From assembly GCA_028023455.1 (NCBI GenBank), contig JAQFVV010012535.1, positions 126,001 to 190,000 on the forward strand: 64,000 bases of DNA, read 5' to 3'. The translations under genes and the position numbers were made by a program. Positions 11,655 through 24,200 of this stretch are shown one piece after another; positions within the stretch are counted from its first letter, which is position 1, and the number at the start of each line of letters is the position of its first letter. A model generated the notes under the pieces. It did no database searches, was not told where the DNA came from, and saw only the letters and a program-made list of their open reading frames with translations. This DNA comes from Epiperipatus broadwayi. Taxonomy: Eukaryota; Onychophora; Udeonychophora; Euonychophora; Peripatidae.

Positions 11655-14600
11655 AAGTATGTGTAAGTTCATTTTTCTTCCGTGTTTTAGACTGTTCTGC
11701 TGTTGAGTCTAAGTTGGTTTGTGGTGTTGATGTGTATCCTTTTGGCAGCAAGCTATGACTGTTTCTGTAATAATTTTCTTTGTTTTCTGTGGAGTATGCT
11801 TTGAATCATTCTTATGGTGGCTGTTGTATGTGAAATAGATTCCATGTCTCCTCATATCTTAGTTTGGTAGCTAGAGTTTCATCTTTCTTTTTCATTTTTG
11901 AAAGCTTTTGTAAAAAGAATGTTTTCATCCTGTTGTGGGATTGTGAACATCTTCATGCATCTGACTGTCCACATAGTATATGTAAAAAATATGGACAGTC
12001 TGATGATTGAAATAGGTTGAGATTTTAAGCAGTTCTTAAGAGAAGTTATTAGGTAGTAGTCTATTTTTGAGTTTTTTTAAGATAATGTTTTTAATGTTGC
12101 TGAGCCCTGTGCAGTTGCATATGATGTGTTCCCATGTTTCTTTATGTCTGTGACAGTTGTTACAAACTGGGTTAATTTTGGATAAGGGTCTCTTATAGTG
12201 TAAAAATGCATTTGTTGACATGGCATCTGAGTTAACTTTTATTAAATAATCCAGGTATTTAGGCTTCATGTTCCAATGTTTAAATCATGAAGTGTTATCT
12301 TCTTGTTTGTAATGCCTAGTTTGGTGTGTATTGTTTTATCATTGGCATGGAGCAACTCATATATCTCCCAAATCTTTCATTTATTTTGGAGGAATTCTCT
12401 GTTGATATCTATATATTTTTGAAGTAACTTAACAATTGTGTCTATCCAACTAGTTTTGCAGGGAGGAGGCCTGTCTGTAGGAGTAACTGGGGTAATAAAT
12501 TGAGTGTCGTCATATTTTTCTGTAAGGTTGCAGCATAAGCTATGTGCCTTTTGAAGGTAGAACACCCAGTAGGAGTGTAGGAACATTCTGTTAAGCCGTC
12601 TTGGTTTTTGCATTTTTTGAATGCATATTGATGCTATTTTCCTACCACAAAGTAGTCTGGCACAGATGGTGTTGATTTTGTAATTTTAATAATTGGAGGG
12701 AAATAGTTAATATTGCTCATAATTTTAATATTTAGCAGAGCAGCCTTTCTTTGAAGGATAAGTATACCTTGGATAGTGTATCCGTGATTTTTTGTGCTTC
12801 TTGTATTATTGTGTTTTGAGTTTCTTTTGACATGGCTGTTAGGCTTTTGTGGATGGAAAAGCCTAGGAGTTTTTGAGGGTCTGCAGTAAACTTTTGAGTT
12901 CTTTTTCTTTCCGGAGCTTATTTTTCATACAGCTGATTTTTGATGGTTAATTGTTAGTCTGAATTCTGCCGTATATTTGTCTAAGTGATTGGTATTTGGC
13001 TGATGGGAGGATGGTTAGAATGTCATCCATATAGGTGAAAGCCTTGACATTTTTTTGTAGTTTTGGGATAAATACTCCAAGGAGATGTGGTTTCAGTAGA
13101 TGTGTTGTCAGTTCTTGAAGCAGCAGGTATGATATGAAAAGGAGGACACTGAGGGGAGAACTATGTGGGATGGAAATGTCCAGTTTAAATCTTTGAGAGA
13201 CACTTTCATTTAAGGTGATGAAAACCTGTCTGTTACTTAGGAGATTGTTGGTTATTTGTATTTCTTGTAGGTGAAGTATTGCTCTAGAATGTCTAGAAGT
13301 TTTTTTACTCTGACATTGTTGAAAGTGGCTGTGATATCAATTTGTACTGCAATGGGTTTGGACTTTCTATTTTTTGTTATATGGTCTAGGAGAATGTTGA
13401 CTTTGCCAATAGCCATCATAGTTGAGGAGCCTTTTTTTCCATATTGAAAAGAAGTAATGTATTGGAGGATCTTGGATTGAATTCTTTACTTTATTGCCAA
13501 TTCGATAACCTTAATTAATAGAGTCGTCATTGAAATTGGTCTAATACTGTTAAGTTTGTTTGTGTCCTGGTTTTTTTTAATAAATGGAATGAGAGCAACT
13601 GGGTACAAGTTTGGGATGTATCTTGTGTGTCAAGAGATGGTTTATCATTTTTAAAATGATCAGAATGATGATGTTGCTGAAGTGGTTTAGTATGAATTTT
13701 GGAATGCCGTGTGTGCTGGGATGCACGTGTTCTGGCATGGACATTAGTTTATCTGTCAGGATTTTATCTGTGATTTCATGCGCCACTTGCAAACCTGGGA
13801 TCTCTGAATTGTCTTCCTCATTTAGTTGGTTGTCTTGTAACTTTTGGCAAAAGAAATGTCTGATGATGTTTAGCATAGAAGTTCTGATGTAAGTGATGTC
13901 ATTAAGCTTAATATTTGTGGGGGTAGGCTGTTTCCTGTTTGTCCCAGGTGCTCATCTTAGATAACTTCTGGTCCAACAGTGTTGGTTGGAAAGGTAGACC
14001 TTGGCCCATTTAATTGCTATATACTCTGCCACCACCTTTTGATTAGGTTTGTATAAGTTCTTGGTTTGAATGATTTATTCCATAGTGTTATTTCCTGTTG
14101 GCATGTCTTTTGAGTTGGTGATTCAGATCTTCTAAGTCCTGAAGTACAGCTATTGGACCTTTGCATTTTATTGTGAGGTGGGTGATTAAGGTCTGCATTA
14201 TTCCTATGAATGAAAACCAAGCCTCTTCTGCAGACACCTCTAGCATATTGATTTTATTAAAGTAAATATAAGTCTCTAAGAAAATTGCATCTGGAGTGGT
14301 GGATTTTGTAATTAATCTGTTGGTTTTGTCACCCCCATCCCCTGGTATCTGATGTCTGACTTTTAAGTCCACAGTCAAATGGTCAGAGAAGATGACCAGT
14401 TCTAGTCTGGGGCTGAGCATAAATTGAACATCAGTAATAGAGAAGATCAATGAGGGATTTGTGACTTTTGGTATAAAAGGAATAGGCTCCAGGGGGGAAG
14501 AAGCTGTCCCCACTCATTAAGGTGTTATTAAGAAAATGTATATTTTTTATTGAAAGTTTTGTATGTGGTATTAAAATCATCTATGATTATCACTGGCCAG

Positions 14601-14925
14601 TTGTTGGCCATAATTGTGTTAAGAGTGCTTAAGTTTGAAGGAGAGTTAGCCATATAAACATAGAAGACATTGAATTTCTATGAGATGTTAATTGCTATAA
14701 TGTTAGTATCGAAATATAGAATTTTGAATGAGTTGAGTGGTTTTTGGGTGTTAATTAATAGACCAACACCCCCGAAATCTATAAGTATTTGTAACTAGAC
14801 TTATTGTGATATTTGGTTTCACCTAGTAGGAGTATATGTGCAGAGGTCAAAATGAACCATTGTTTTAATGCATGTATGCCCAATCTTTAACTTGATGTGA
14901 GGCAGTTGAGAATTTAAAAAAAATT
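11655..14925 (-). pseudogene. LINE ORF2 relic: endonuclease, reverse transcriptase and C-terminal zinc finger
   Basis: A long minus-strand remnant of a non-LTR retrotransposon polyprotein, read from 14925 down. In order it shows GVGLLINT and IIIDDFNT near 14780-14574 (endonuclease core, GDFN-like); VIFSDHLTVDL at 14399-14373 (endonuclease SDH motif); a linker; reverse transcriptase fingers and palm at about 13900-12900 with AFTYMDDI at 13042-13019, the Y-x-D-D active site; and a C-terminal CNNCH...H...C zinc finger at about 12190-12110. A tail ends near 11655. Many stops and frameshifts separate the blocks, so it is dead. The first endonuclease strand and ORF1 are missing. The domain order is that of the APE-type I/Jockey/R1-like LINEs; the exact clade is inference. 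Its C-terminal tail resembles that of the LINE at 15.7-17.2 kb. Confidence 0.85.
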
Positions 14926-15117
14926 GGGAAGCCACAATTATATATTGCATTTTTCATATTACATTTATAAACATAATTCACAAACTAAAAAAAAAACTGG
15001 TATAATATGTTAAAAGAAAAAAATGTAAATACATTTTATTTATATTTATTTATTAAAAATTTGGTAACATACATATAAATTACAATTACAGGAAAAATAT
15101 TTTTTTAATTATTTTAT

Positions 15118-15405
15118 TTAATGTGAAACCTGACACTGCATATCACCTGCTAGTTTATTGTATTCTAGTATATATGATGTTATGGCTAAATTCATGCAGT
15201 CATTCAGATGTTCATTTGTTATCCTGAATCGGAACTTTGATTTTAACAAATTCATTGTTGGGAAACTACTTTCACAATGGTAAGTTGATCCAAAACAGGA
15301 GTTTAGCCTTTGAAAAGTTTTTTTTAAAAGTGGATATTTTTTCTCATCTATGAGTACCCAAAAGTCTGTTTGTAATATTCTTTTTTTATTAAGGAAAATG
15401 CATGT
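15118..15405 (-). pseudogene. hAT transposase C-terminal (dimerisation) fragment
   Basis: Minus-strand frame of about 90 codons ending at a TAA at 15118-15120. It reads WVLIDEKKYPLLKKTFQRLN, then CFGSTYHCESSFPTMNLLKS, then TNEHLNDCMNLAITSY and ends in a CQVSH-type terminus. This is the conserved C-terminal block of hAT transposases, of the kind seen in domesticated EPM2AIP1, SCAND3 and GTF2IRD2-like proteins (S/T-xx-CE-x-x-FS-x-MN...KSK-R-R-LT-x-EHL). The rest of the transposase, with its BED finger and catalytic residues, is not visible upstream, apart from decayed codons with one stop to about 15400. It sits between two LINE relics on the same strand; no terminal inverted repeats or target duplications were found. 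Confidence 0.8.
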
Positions 15406-15734
15406 TCAATTACAATGTAAATCTTGTTGGTATACATTTGTTTAGATTTGTTACACTTATTATAACAATCATTAGTAAATAATTTTCCAAATTAGAAAAT
15501 ATACCCAGTTGATACATTAGTTATTATTATGACATTAATTTCATGATCAGAGCAAGAAGCTCATTGTTCAAACTTAGTCTATAATTATTATGTAACTAAT
15601 TTTATATCAGAACAACTGGCTCTTCATTTAGTACCTAGCCAGTGATCATTGTACAGTCCATATTTTGATTGGCAGTGATCCTTCGTCATTCTCTATCTAA
15701 CTGGGCCATTTATTTTTTAACCTTGAATTAATTT
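15406..15734. other. AT-rich spacer between hAT and LINE relics
   Basis: No coding segment was recognised. It may contain the decayed remainder of the hAT copy. Confidence 0.45.
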
Positions 15735-17235
15735 TTAATTAGCATGCCTGAGGATAGGCTTTTTATCCAGTGGCCTAAATTGACCCCAAGTGTCCCTGTA
15801 GAGCTTTTCTGGCATTAATAAGCGATCCCTGAACATAGTCCTTCGAATAAATTTTTTACTTACCTCCCATGGTTCTTTTCTTTCTTGCTTAAAAACAAAA
15901 TAATTCCTAGGTAACCACATGGCATAAAGCAGGAACATTCCCATTGTAATCATAGCAAAAACACCTCATTATAGCATCCTTGATTCTTAGAATTTTCATG
16001 TTAGCTGGCAGTACTCTGGTTATGATATTTTGTCTAGCAAGACTCAAAAATGGGCAAGCAGTAAAAATATGACCAATAGTTTCATTTGCTACTTTACATA
16101 AGATACATAGTGGTTTTATTTTAGAGAAATTTCTGTGATTTACCAAAAAATGATTCATTGGCAAGGCTTTCAAATTAAATTTTATGATAAAGTCAATATG
16201 TTTGGCTCTCAAGTAGCAAAATGTTAATTTCCTGATTAGTAATCTGGTAGATAAATCAAGTGTAGTAGTTAATTTAGTAATGTTTGCATGCATGTGTTTC
16301 TAAACTTGCCAGTAAGTATTAGTATTATCAATAATTGATGCCATAACTTTGAAGAATTTGTTGGCATATGCTAGCAGCTCCATGAACCACTTACCTTTTA
16401 TGGGTGGCGGCATGTCAGTAGGTTCAATCTCATCTTGTAATTAGTCCACTGGTAATCTTGCATTTATCACCTTAAGCATTGATAGGGATTTCTGAATGAA
16501 AAAAGTGTTAGGATCATGCAACTTGAGCCCATTCAGGTCTTTCAGTCTCTGCATCTTTGCTAAACTGATGGTTACTGTTTTTCTCTTCCACAAGATGCCA
16601 GTGCAGACAGTCTATTGCATTCTGAAAGGACCTGGTTGGTTTAAGAAGTGCATGAAGCAATTAATTCATGGAAGTACCAACATGTTATTCAGTGCTGCCT
16701 TACCCGGGAGTGATAAGTAGATCCCTGAGAGAGCACTTGCAAACTTTTTTTTTTTTTGGAATGCTGTTTTTGCAGTGTTCTTCTCATAGCCAACGTGGAC
16801 AGCACCATGGTACATCCAAGAAAGTTTTGAGGTTTTCCTGAGAATCTTGAAGGAATTGCTGTTGCCAGATGGATATTTCTGGTATCAGATTTCTCAGAGT
16901 TTATTTTTAGCCCCTATCTCTTAGTGTATTCATCCGGCAGTTTATATACTTTGGGCAAGTATTTATGCGAGGGAAAGAAGACTGTAATGTCATTAACATA
17001 TGATATGTGATGAACTTCTTCCCCTAGTACTGGAAGAAATATTCCAGGAAGATGTATCTCAATAGCTGTTAATAGAGGGTTTACATAGGCTATGAAACAC
17101 AAGGTGCTAAGAGGTGACCCTGGGGTATTTATAGATGTGGTTTAAACCCTGGGGCCAAAGACTATCCATTGATGTATATTGAATCGGGTCCGATCAGTAG
17201 TGAATTCAGCGTACTCTATTTGCTAGGTTTAGCTG
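15735..17235 (-). pseudogene. 5'-truncated LINE ORF2: reverse transcriptase palm to C-terminus
   Basis: Minus-strand non-LTR retrotransposon remnant. It begins (about 17235) just upstream of the reverse transcriptase motif TPGSPLSTLCFIAYVNPLL at about 17127-17067, followed by HHISYVNDITVFFPSH at about 17010-16965. There the Y-x-D-D active site has decayed to YVND, which would abolish metal binding. A long linker follows (16900-16300), then a better preserved block at 16293-15907 with LCILC...H...C, the usual C-terminal zinc finger of LINE ORF2. A frameshift near 15930 separates a last block with YAMWLPRNYFVFKQERKEPW, which ends in a stop at 15735. It resembles the C-terminus of the 11.7-14.9 kb element, so both probably belong to one family. 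5' truncation is typical of incomplete reverse transcription. Confidence 0.8.
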
Positions 17236-17932
17236 AGTTTAAACCTTCTTTATCATAAATTTATATTTTATATTATATTATGTGAATGAACTGGCCCTCC
17301 AAGCAGAGGAGAGAATATCCTTGATAGCAGAGCTAACAACAATACCCACAATCAGACCAAGCTATGCAACACAACACAATCACATTTCCAGACCTTGGCT
17401 TACCTCGACTTCTAGATTCAAACCCCTACTATCCAAGCACTTTATTTGTTTCGGAGTAAACTCTGGGCACCATCTAGTTACTAGAACTAACATGTTTGGA
17501 CAGTAGGCCCATAATCCAGTGCTTGAAATATCCCGTGACTAGCTCAATCTAAAGTAATACAATAACACATTACTGCCTTAATTAGTGGTAAAAAGAATTG
17601 ACTGACAAAATTAAGCTTAAAGATAATTTATTTAACTAGATGTTTATTATTGTAATTTTTAAATACTTTTATAAAGGACTTGATTAAACTAGACAATGTT
17701 ATATAGTGACTATGCATATATTCTGAATTCATATAATAAAATATAAAAGCATTAAATAATATTTGACAGTTAAATAAATACATGGAATCATTATAACATA
17801 TCCTAAAGCATTAACACATGACATTTCAAAACACACACATCAATAGTTCTTTGTACATATATAGAGTTCATTATTATTTGACTGTGGAAGGTTTCAAATT
17901 ATTGCAAGGACTACTTTACTTAGAAATAAGAA
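17236..17932. other. non-coding stretch
   Basis: No gene was recognised. The part at 17290-17560 is less AT-rich. A B-box-like sequence on the minus strand (GGGGTTTGAATCT near 17424) has no convincing A-box or tRNA fold. Confidence 0.5.
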
Positions 17933-18341
17933 AATGTTATTTATTACCTAGGATTTGAACATGGACTTCTTGCAGGTTTTTCCTTCAATTTAAAATCTTT
18001 CCAACCGGTTGGATGTGAGGTTTTTCTTGAGGAGGTTTATTGCTTATTATTCCAAGGCATTTTCTTTAAGACAATTAGATATTGACAGTGGATTTTCAAG
18101 TTGTTAGGCAGGCATTATTTCCACAAGCAGGTTGGCCAATGTTATTTATTACCTAGGATTTGAATGTGGACTTCTTGCAGGTTTTTCCTTCAATTTAAAA
18201 TCTTTCCAACCGGTTGGATGTGAGGTTTTTCTTGAGGAGGTTTATTGCTTATTATTCCGAGGCATTTTCTTTAAGACAATTAGATATTGACAGTGGATTT
18301 TCAAGTTGTTAGGCAGGCATTATTTCCACAAGCAGTTTGGC
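17933..18341 (+). repeat. 205-bp direct tandem duplication, two copies
   Basis: Copy one runs 17933-18137 and copy two 18138-18341. They differ at only a few positions (for example AACATGG against AATGTGG, CCAAGG against CCGAGG, CAGGTTGG against CAGTTTGG). Such identity implies a recent duplication. No open frame is kept. The unit includes CTAGGATTTGAAC, which on the other strand resembles a polymerase III B-box. Confidence 0.9.
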
Positions 18342-18681
18342 TGTTTCATCGAACTTGGGATAGAGCAAAGTCTTATGTTTCCAACAATGACTAACAATGC
18401 ATGATGGATTCTGGATACATACTAGGCTGATCTGATTATTTGACTGAACTGAACTGACTGTAAACTGAACTCTTTAATTAACTGAACTGGACTTATTGTC
18501 CAATGAAAAAACAACTATTTATTAGGATGACCTGTTATCATTTTGGTATTCCAGCTATATTTGTTGTTGGAGATCTTTTAATTAGCAGCCATTGCAAACT
18601 TGTTGTTTGTGGATTTTATTTAATTCATAGCCATTGCACGTTTTGTTTTTACATTTTTTTTCTATATCATTTTTTAATATT

Positions 18682-18813
18682 TAACACACACATATTTATT
18701 TTATCATTCCTTATACTTACAATCATTCGCGATTAACACACATATGTATTTGCATATTTTATCATTCCTTATACTTACAATCATTCGTGATTAACACATA
18801 TATATATTTGCAT
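18682..18813 (+). repeat. 58-bp tandem repeat, about two and a half copies
   Basis: TTATCATTCCTTATACTTAC and the following CAATCATTCG block recur at 18701 and 18759, each followed by a TTAACACA(CA) segment. A partial unit precedes the first copy. Confidence 0.8.
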
Positions 18814-19299
18814 TTCTTTAAATTATGGGAAAAGACTTTTTTTTCTTTAAATTAAATGCAAAGAGATAATATAAATCTTTTATGTAAAAGATTTATATTT
18901 TAAACTGATATACTTTTAATTTTTCCTGCTTCCAATTAATTACTTGTACTTTTATTTCAAACTGCTAATAATAGAAAAACTCTTTAGACTTTTAGTTTTA
19001 ACATTTTTAAAGCAAACTGCATTTTGTTCAATGAAAAAAAACTCTTTAGATTTTTATAAATAACTACCTCTCAATTTGAAACCTTCACATTATTTATGAG
19101 CATTTTATTTTAATAATTTTTTAGACAATTACATTATACCGCCCTCCATTTGAGAATAAAATGCATCATTTTTTACCATTTTATCTCTGATAACTCTAAA
19201 ATATTTACTTGAATTTTATTTCTCTAAGTTTGCTTCTATATCTAAACTATAAATTCTGAGGGCAATCTTCTTTGGTTATATTTTTCTTTTTTTTATGCT

Positions 19300-19720
19300 G
19301 ACAACATTGCTTTCAATGTTCAAGTACTGACTGAAATTTTTTATTCCGGATTGTTGTGTTGATTGGATTTTTTAAATGTGGATTTTTTTGTAGTGTTTTT
19401 TTGCTATTTATATGCAACGCCGTGCTTTTTCCTGATTTTTTTGCCGGTACAGTTGACCCGATCGATTCGGTGTTTTTTTTTCAATATTAACGCTATTTTT
19501 TGCCTACTATCTAGATATGAATTCTTTTGCTTTTGAGTGCTTTTAACTATAAGTTTTTGATTGTTCATGTGATCTAATTCTTTAATTCTGGGTTTATTGT
19601 TGCTGTAAGGGCTTTGTTTAGGATCTATTTGAGGGCCTATGTTAGTGAGCTAGCCCTTATATTTTCTTGATCTATAGTTTCATTCACCTTGCTCATTTTG
19701 TATTTTAAATGAGCAACACC
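19300..19720 (-). pseudogene. possible LINE ORF1 N-terminal relic
   Basis: On the minus strand, an ATG near 19709 opens MSKVNETIDQENIRASSL, then stops. A neighbouring frame stays open for about 65 codons (GPQIDPKQSPYSNNKPRIKE and onward). A poly-A run near 19475 shifts into another frame that continues for roughly 50 codons (with SIGSTVPAKKSGKST). The Ser/Asn/Lys-rich composition suits the disordered N-terminus of a LINE ORF1, but no diagnostic domain is visible. It could equally be a decayed host exon. Confidence 0.25.
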
Positions 19721-20404
19721 AAAGAGAAAAGGCTTTTAACTTTCACCCCTGATCCTGAAAATTTTTTGAAAAAAACTATTATAATTTCAATTTTAAAATT
19801 GAACAATGTGCTTAGGAAGATACCAATAGGCATCATTATACATTTATTTTTTATGGTTTAAATTTGTTTCAGAATATAAATTTAAAAACTATTTTTAAGA
19901 ATATTTTAAAATAAATAATGTTAAATAAATATATTTATTCATCATTTATTCATTACTTTAAAAATCCTATCTTTAATTATTAGCTTTATTAAACTTTTTT
20001 TAAATAATCTGAACAGGCACTAACCTGTATTCAATGTGCTTTAAAATTCGCAATAATCAAGCATATTTTGCCAATAGAGGGATCTTCCAAACCACGACAC
20101 AAGATAGCGACTTTTATAAAGATAAGAGTGGTCATCTTATCTTTAACCAAGTAAATGAATTTAAAATATTTAATGTGTTAAAACTAAAATTAATTAAAAT
20201 ACTATAGCTTTAATTTAAGTACCATCAAATCAAAATATAGGGCTTGAATCTGGTTTTTTAACCTTAAAATTAATACAAGCTATCAAAACATTTTAAATGA
20301 TTAAATCATGTCTAAACAATCATTATTATAACTTAAAATGCATTATTTATTATCTAGATTACTACATATTCAAAATTTAAATACTTTAGCAGATTAAACA
20401 CTTA

Positions 20405-21250
20405 ATTAAGTTTAAAACTGATCAATGTTCACCATAACATCTTGTGAAAAATCTGCAAACTCACTGCCTTCATAATTTGAGTTAATTGTTTTAATTCTTT
20501 TTTGTGATTTATTTACTTCTGGGTTTTCTTCTCCAATAGTGTCTTATAATTGGATCAATTCTTGATCCATGCTTCTTATATGGAGGTTGACTGATCTCTT
20601 CTTTCTTTGGAGTATCATTTAAGATCTCTATTTGTGACAGGCATGGTGTTAATCCATCCATGACATCTATAGATGTTCTATTTATTATGTTAGATATTAT
20701 ACTGGTAACGTTTTGTCGGTTCTTGGAAGTCTTTTAACTTATCATTTTTATTGTCTACCTCTGCTGGATTTTTAGTATCTATAGTATTTCCAAGTTAATT
20801 AATGATTCATTTGTTTCTTGAGTATCAATTGTACTATTTACATTTTCTTGTATTTTATTATCAGGAAATTGAAGTCTGTGCTCATTTCCCATATTGCATT
20901 GTATATTAGTGCATTTATTTGCTAAATGTCTTTTTGGAAACATGTGGTTTTATTCCACAAATGACTACAAGTAGTATTTCTTCTTTGTCAATAAATAATA
21001 AAATAAACATTGATTTTGTAGAATCATTTCATTAAGAAATATTTTTATTTTCCACATTTTCATACAAAAACATTTCATTGCTCAGTAAAAGTGTTTCATA
21101 GTCTGTTTGTTTCACAGTTTTCTTAGATTTCTTTAAATATATTTTTGTTACTTGTATTAACATTTTTATTGTCAGTATACATACATGATCTGATCAATCT
21201 TTTGCATTAAATTATTAACAACTTTATTTTTTGATAAAATATTGTACCAA
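20405..21250 (-). pseudogene. LINE ORF1 (zinc-knuckle) C-terminal relic
   Basis: Minus-strand remnant resembling the nucleocapsid end of a LINE ORF1. Near 20975-20930 the frames give ICGIKPHVSKK followed by HLANKC, decayed CCHC knuckles. About 150 codons later comes an open tail at 20550-20405 containing DTIGEENPEVNKSQKR and ending SEFADFSQDVMVNIDQF then TAA. An acidic, Ser-rich end after zinc knuckles matches the layout of the ORF1 relic at 4.3-5.7 kb. Several frameshifts and stops break it. No ORF2 follows downstream, so it is a separate truncated piece. The family assignment rests on layout and weak motifs. Confidence 0.4.
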
Positions 21251-24200
21251 CCTGCAACAGAACATATAAACTTGTATGACTTAATTTTTGTTAGTAAAAA
21301 TTTGATAGAATTTTGTGTTTTACTATTAATTATTGCACTATGTAAATAATGCCCTACATGGTTTAATGCAGTGAAGCAGACTGAAATTTATGATTCTTGG
21401 ACCATGAATCATAATTTAGTGTTATCGCTAGGACTCACTACAAACTCCTAAGAGAAATTAACTATTTAATTATTTTTAATGTAAATAATGCATCATATCT
21501 TGAATATTTTTATTGCATCAAATCTAGTTTTACATACTACTTTAGAAGTTAATATTAGCACTCTTCTATTGAAATTTACCTCTGAAGTGTAGATATCAAA
21601 AATAATATTAATATCTGAATAGTGTCAAAAATTTTAAATAAGTTTTTGTGTTATACATTTAAACTATGCACTAAAATGTTTCCATAATGATATCTAGAAT
21701 TTATTTCTAAAAGCCATTATTTTTATTCTTTGCATTATCTTTGTTATCATAGAGTTTGCATGAATTTCTAGTCCAAATAAAAATTAAGTGATAGTATATT
21801 TAGATGAAAGAAACTTGATTGCTAAGACAATCTCAAGATATTAAATTCTTTTATATTAACTTGCCCTGTCTGTCATTTTGTCAGGATATCCAGAGTTTTG
21901 AATTTTTAACAATGAAAAAAAAAATCTTTTTTTTTTTTTAGAATTCAAATTCACAAACTTAGATTTCCCAGGGAAAATCCTTAATTAATATTAATATTTT
22001 TATTTAACTCATACTTAACCATTTAAAAGTAAATATTTTCTATTAAAATTTGAATTATTCTTCTGCAATACTTAATATTTAATAAATATTTTGTGAAAAA
22101 AAATAATCTGTAAAAAAGATTAGAGAATTAATTAAAAAGCAATACATAAATATTTTCATATAGTAGAGATCACATGATATTTAAATTTAGAATTCATTTG
22201 TTAGAGGATGTATTTTTTATTTTCATATCTTACTACATTGACCAAGCAGAACAAAATCACAAATAAAATTATTTCAGATTTTATAGCAATCGTATTTTTT
22301 CTTAGTTGCAACAATAAAAAAACAAAAGCTGTTTTTAATTAATAAAAATTAAAATCCTGGAAAATGTTATCATATCTTTATTACCAGTTATTTAAAAATC
22401 TAATAAAAAATATCCTTACTTTGTTAATGAAAATATTTTATGTTGTAAATGAGTTTTTTATTAGTAGATAAAATTGCTAGACATAATTGTAGGGATAATG
22501 AGTGGAGCAAAACACACAATTTTTTTTTTTCATTTTAAACTGAATGTAAAACAAAAAAGAAATAAACATTAATTTCATATTTTTTAATTAATAAATTTAT
22601 TTTTATTATTAGTTTTTTTTTCACATTTTAATTTTCCTGTTTATTTGTTTTTAAAGAAATGTACCTAAAGAAAAAACATTTTCTTATGTGTCACTATTAT
22701 TATTTTTATGGAAATTTGATTCACATTAATTATGAAGATCTGCATGGATTATGAAAATTTTATGTTATTTGTGAGATTGAACATTTTAGTTCTATTTATT
22801 TGATCAAGTTGAGATTTTTGTTTTGCTTTCATTAGCTGATAATTGTTTCAGGACAACGAATTCATGAGTCTACTATACATAAAATAATGGATGATGATAC
22901 ATATATATATACATACACAATCACAGGTAATTTGACAAATAAAATCATTTTTTATATGTTTATATGCAGCAAAAGATAATTTTTTGTATACTTCTATATG
23001 AACTTTTTTTTATAAAAAAAACCGTTTTTATGTTAAGCATACATTCTTACACTTGTAGGAAAAGGAGCATAATTGAATTTTGTTTTGTTTTGTAAAAATG
23101 ACATTTGAAAATTAGCACCCTTATAATTCATTATTTTACCATATAGTGTGACTTGTTCATTGAACAGAAATAAAATCTAATGTTAATTTTGAGGATGGGG
23201 ATCACTTCAATCTGTTAAAATTTAAAAAAATATTTTAATGCAGATTTTTTTTTGAGCATTTAATGACAATACAGCAAATGATTATTATCAATATCTTTTT
23301 TTTAAAGAATATTTGCTTGGTTCCGTCTCTCAATAGGTCATGTAATATTTGAGCATTGGACAAAAGACTAAGTAAAAATTTGAAATCAGAAACTTAGCTT
23401 TTAGGTTTCGGCACAGTATTTTGCATTTTTAATTAATTTGGATAGAGTAGTTTATGGTCAAAATATTTATATCAAAGAAAAACTACTAGTTATCATGAAG
23501 GTATAATTAATACTATTTTATTTTTTTAATAATCAAGTCTTGGAGATGTTGTCACATGACTTTCAAGCAAGCAACAATTCAATTAATTTTTTTAATATAC
23601 AAATAATTATCTTTATCTCATTTTCCCAATTTGTGTCTTTCTCACAAAAGTGGTTTACTGAAGTTGAATATTTTGTGATAAGTATCATATTTTTGACTTG
23701 TTATTTTAACTTTGTGTTTTGATATTTCACATATTTTTCTAGATGAATTTCCATGGTTTTTGTAAATTCCATTGAATCCAATTCACTTGTATTTTATTTG
23801 AATTTTATTTTAACATAAAATGTTGAACACACATTCCCTAGTATATTTACATGGATATGCATGTTTATTTGTTTTTTAAATTTTTGTAATTATATTAAAA
23901 TTGTTTGTAAAGAAATTTTATTTTTTTTAAAATGTAGAACTAACATTTTTATTTTTTCTTATAAAATATACTTTTGTATAAATTACTGAACATTGTAAAT
24001 TAATTATATATTAATAAAATTTTGATAAATAATGATTGTCTTCTGTTTATTTCTTTGTATGTGAGGTGTTATTTTTTTAGATATTTGGGGAGGTTAAATG
24101 AATTGATGTTATAATGTGTTATCCTATTTTAAACTTGCCAATATTTTACGTTTAAGTGTGTATATATATATATAATGATATTATGATGTTTTGAAGTCAT

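Noticed and set aside
13611-13892. Plus-strand 93-codon frame
   Set aside because: Antisense shadow of the LINE reverse transcriptase region on the minus strand.
3715-14925. Joining the LINE 5' piece at 3.7-5.7 kb and the ORF2 piece at 11.7-14.9 kb into one element
   Set aside because: Both are on the minus strand, so the 5' part should have the higher coordinates; the order is wrong and they must be separate insertions.
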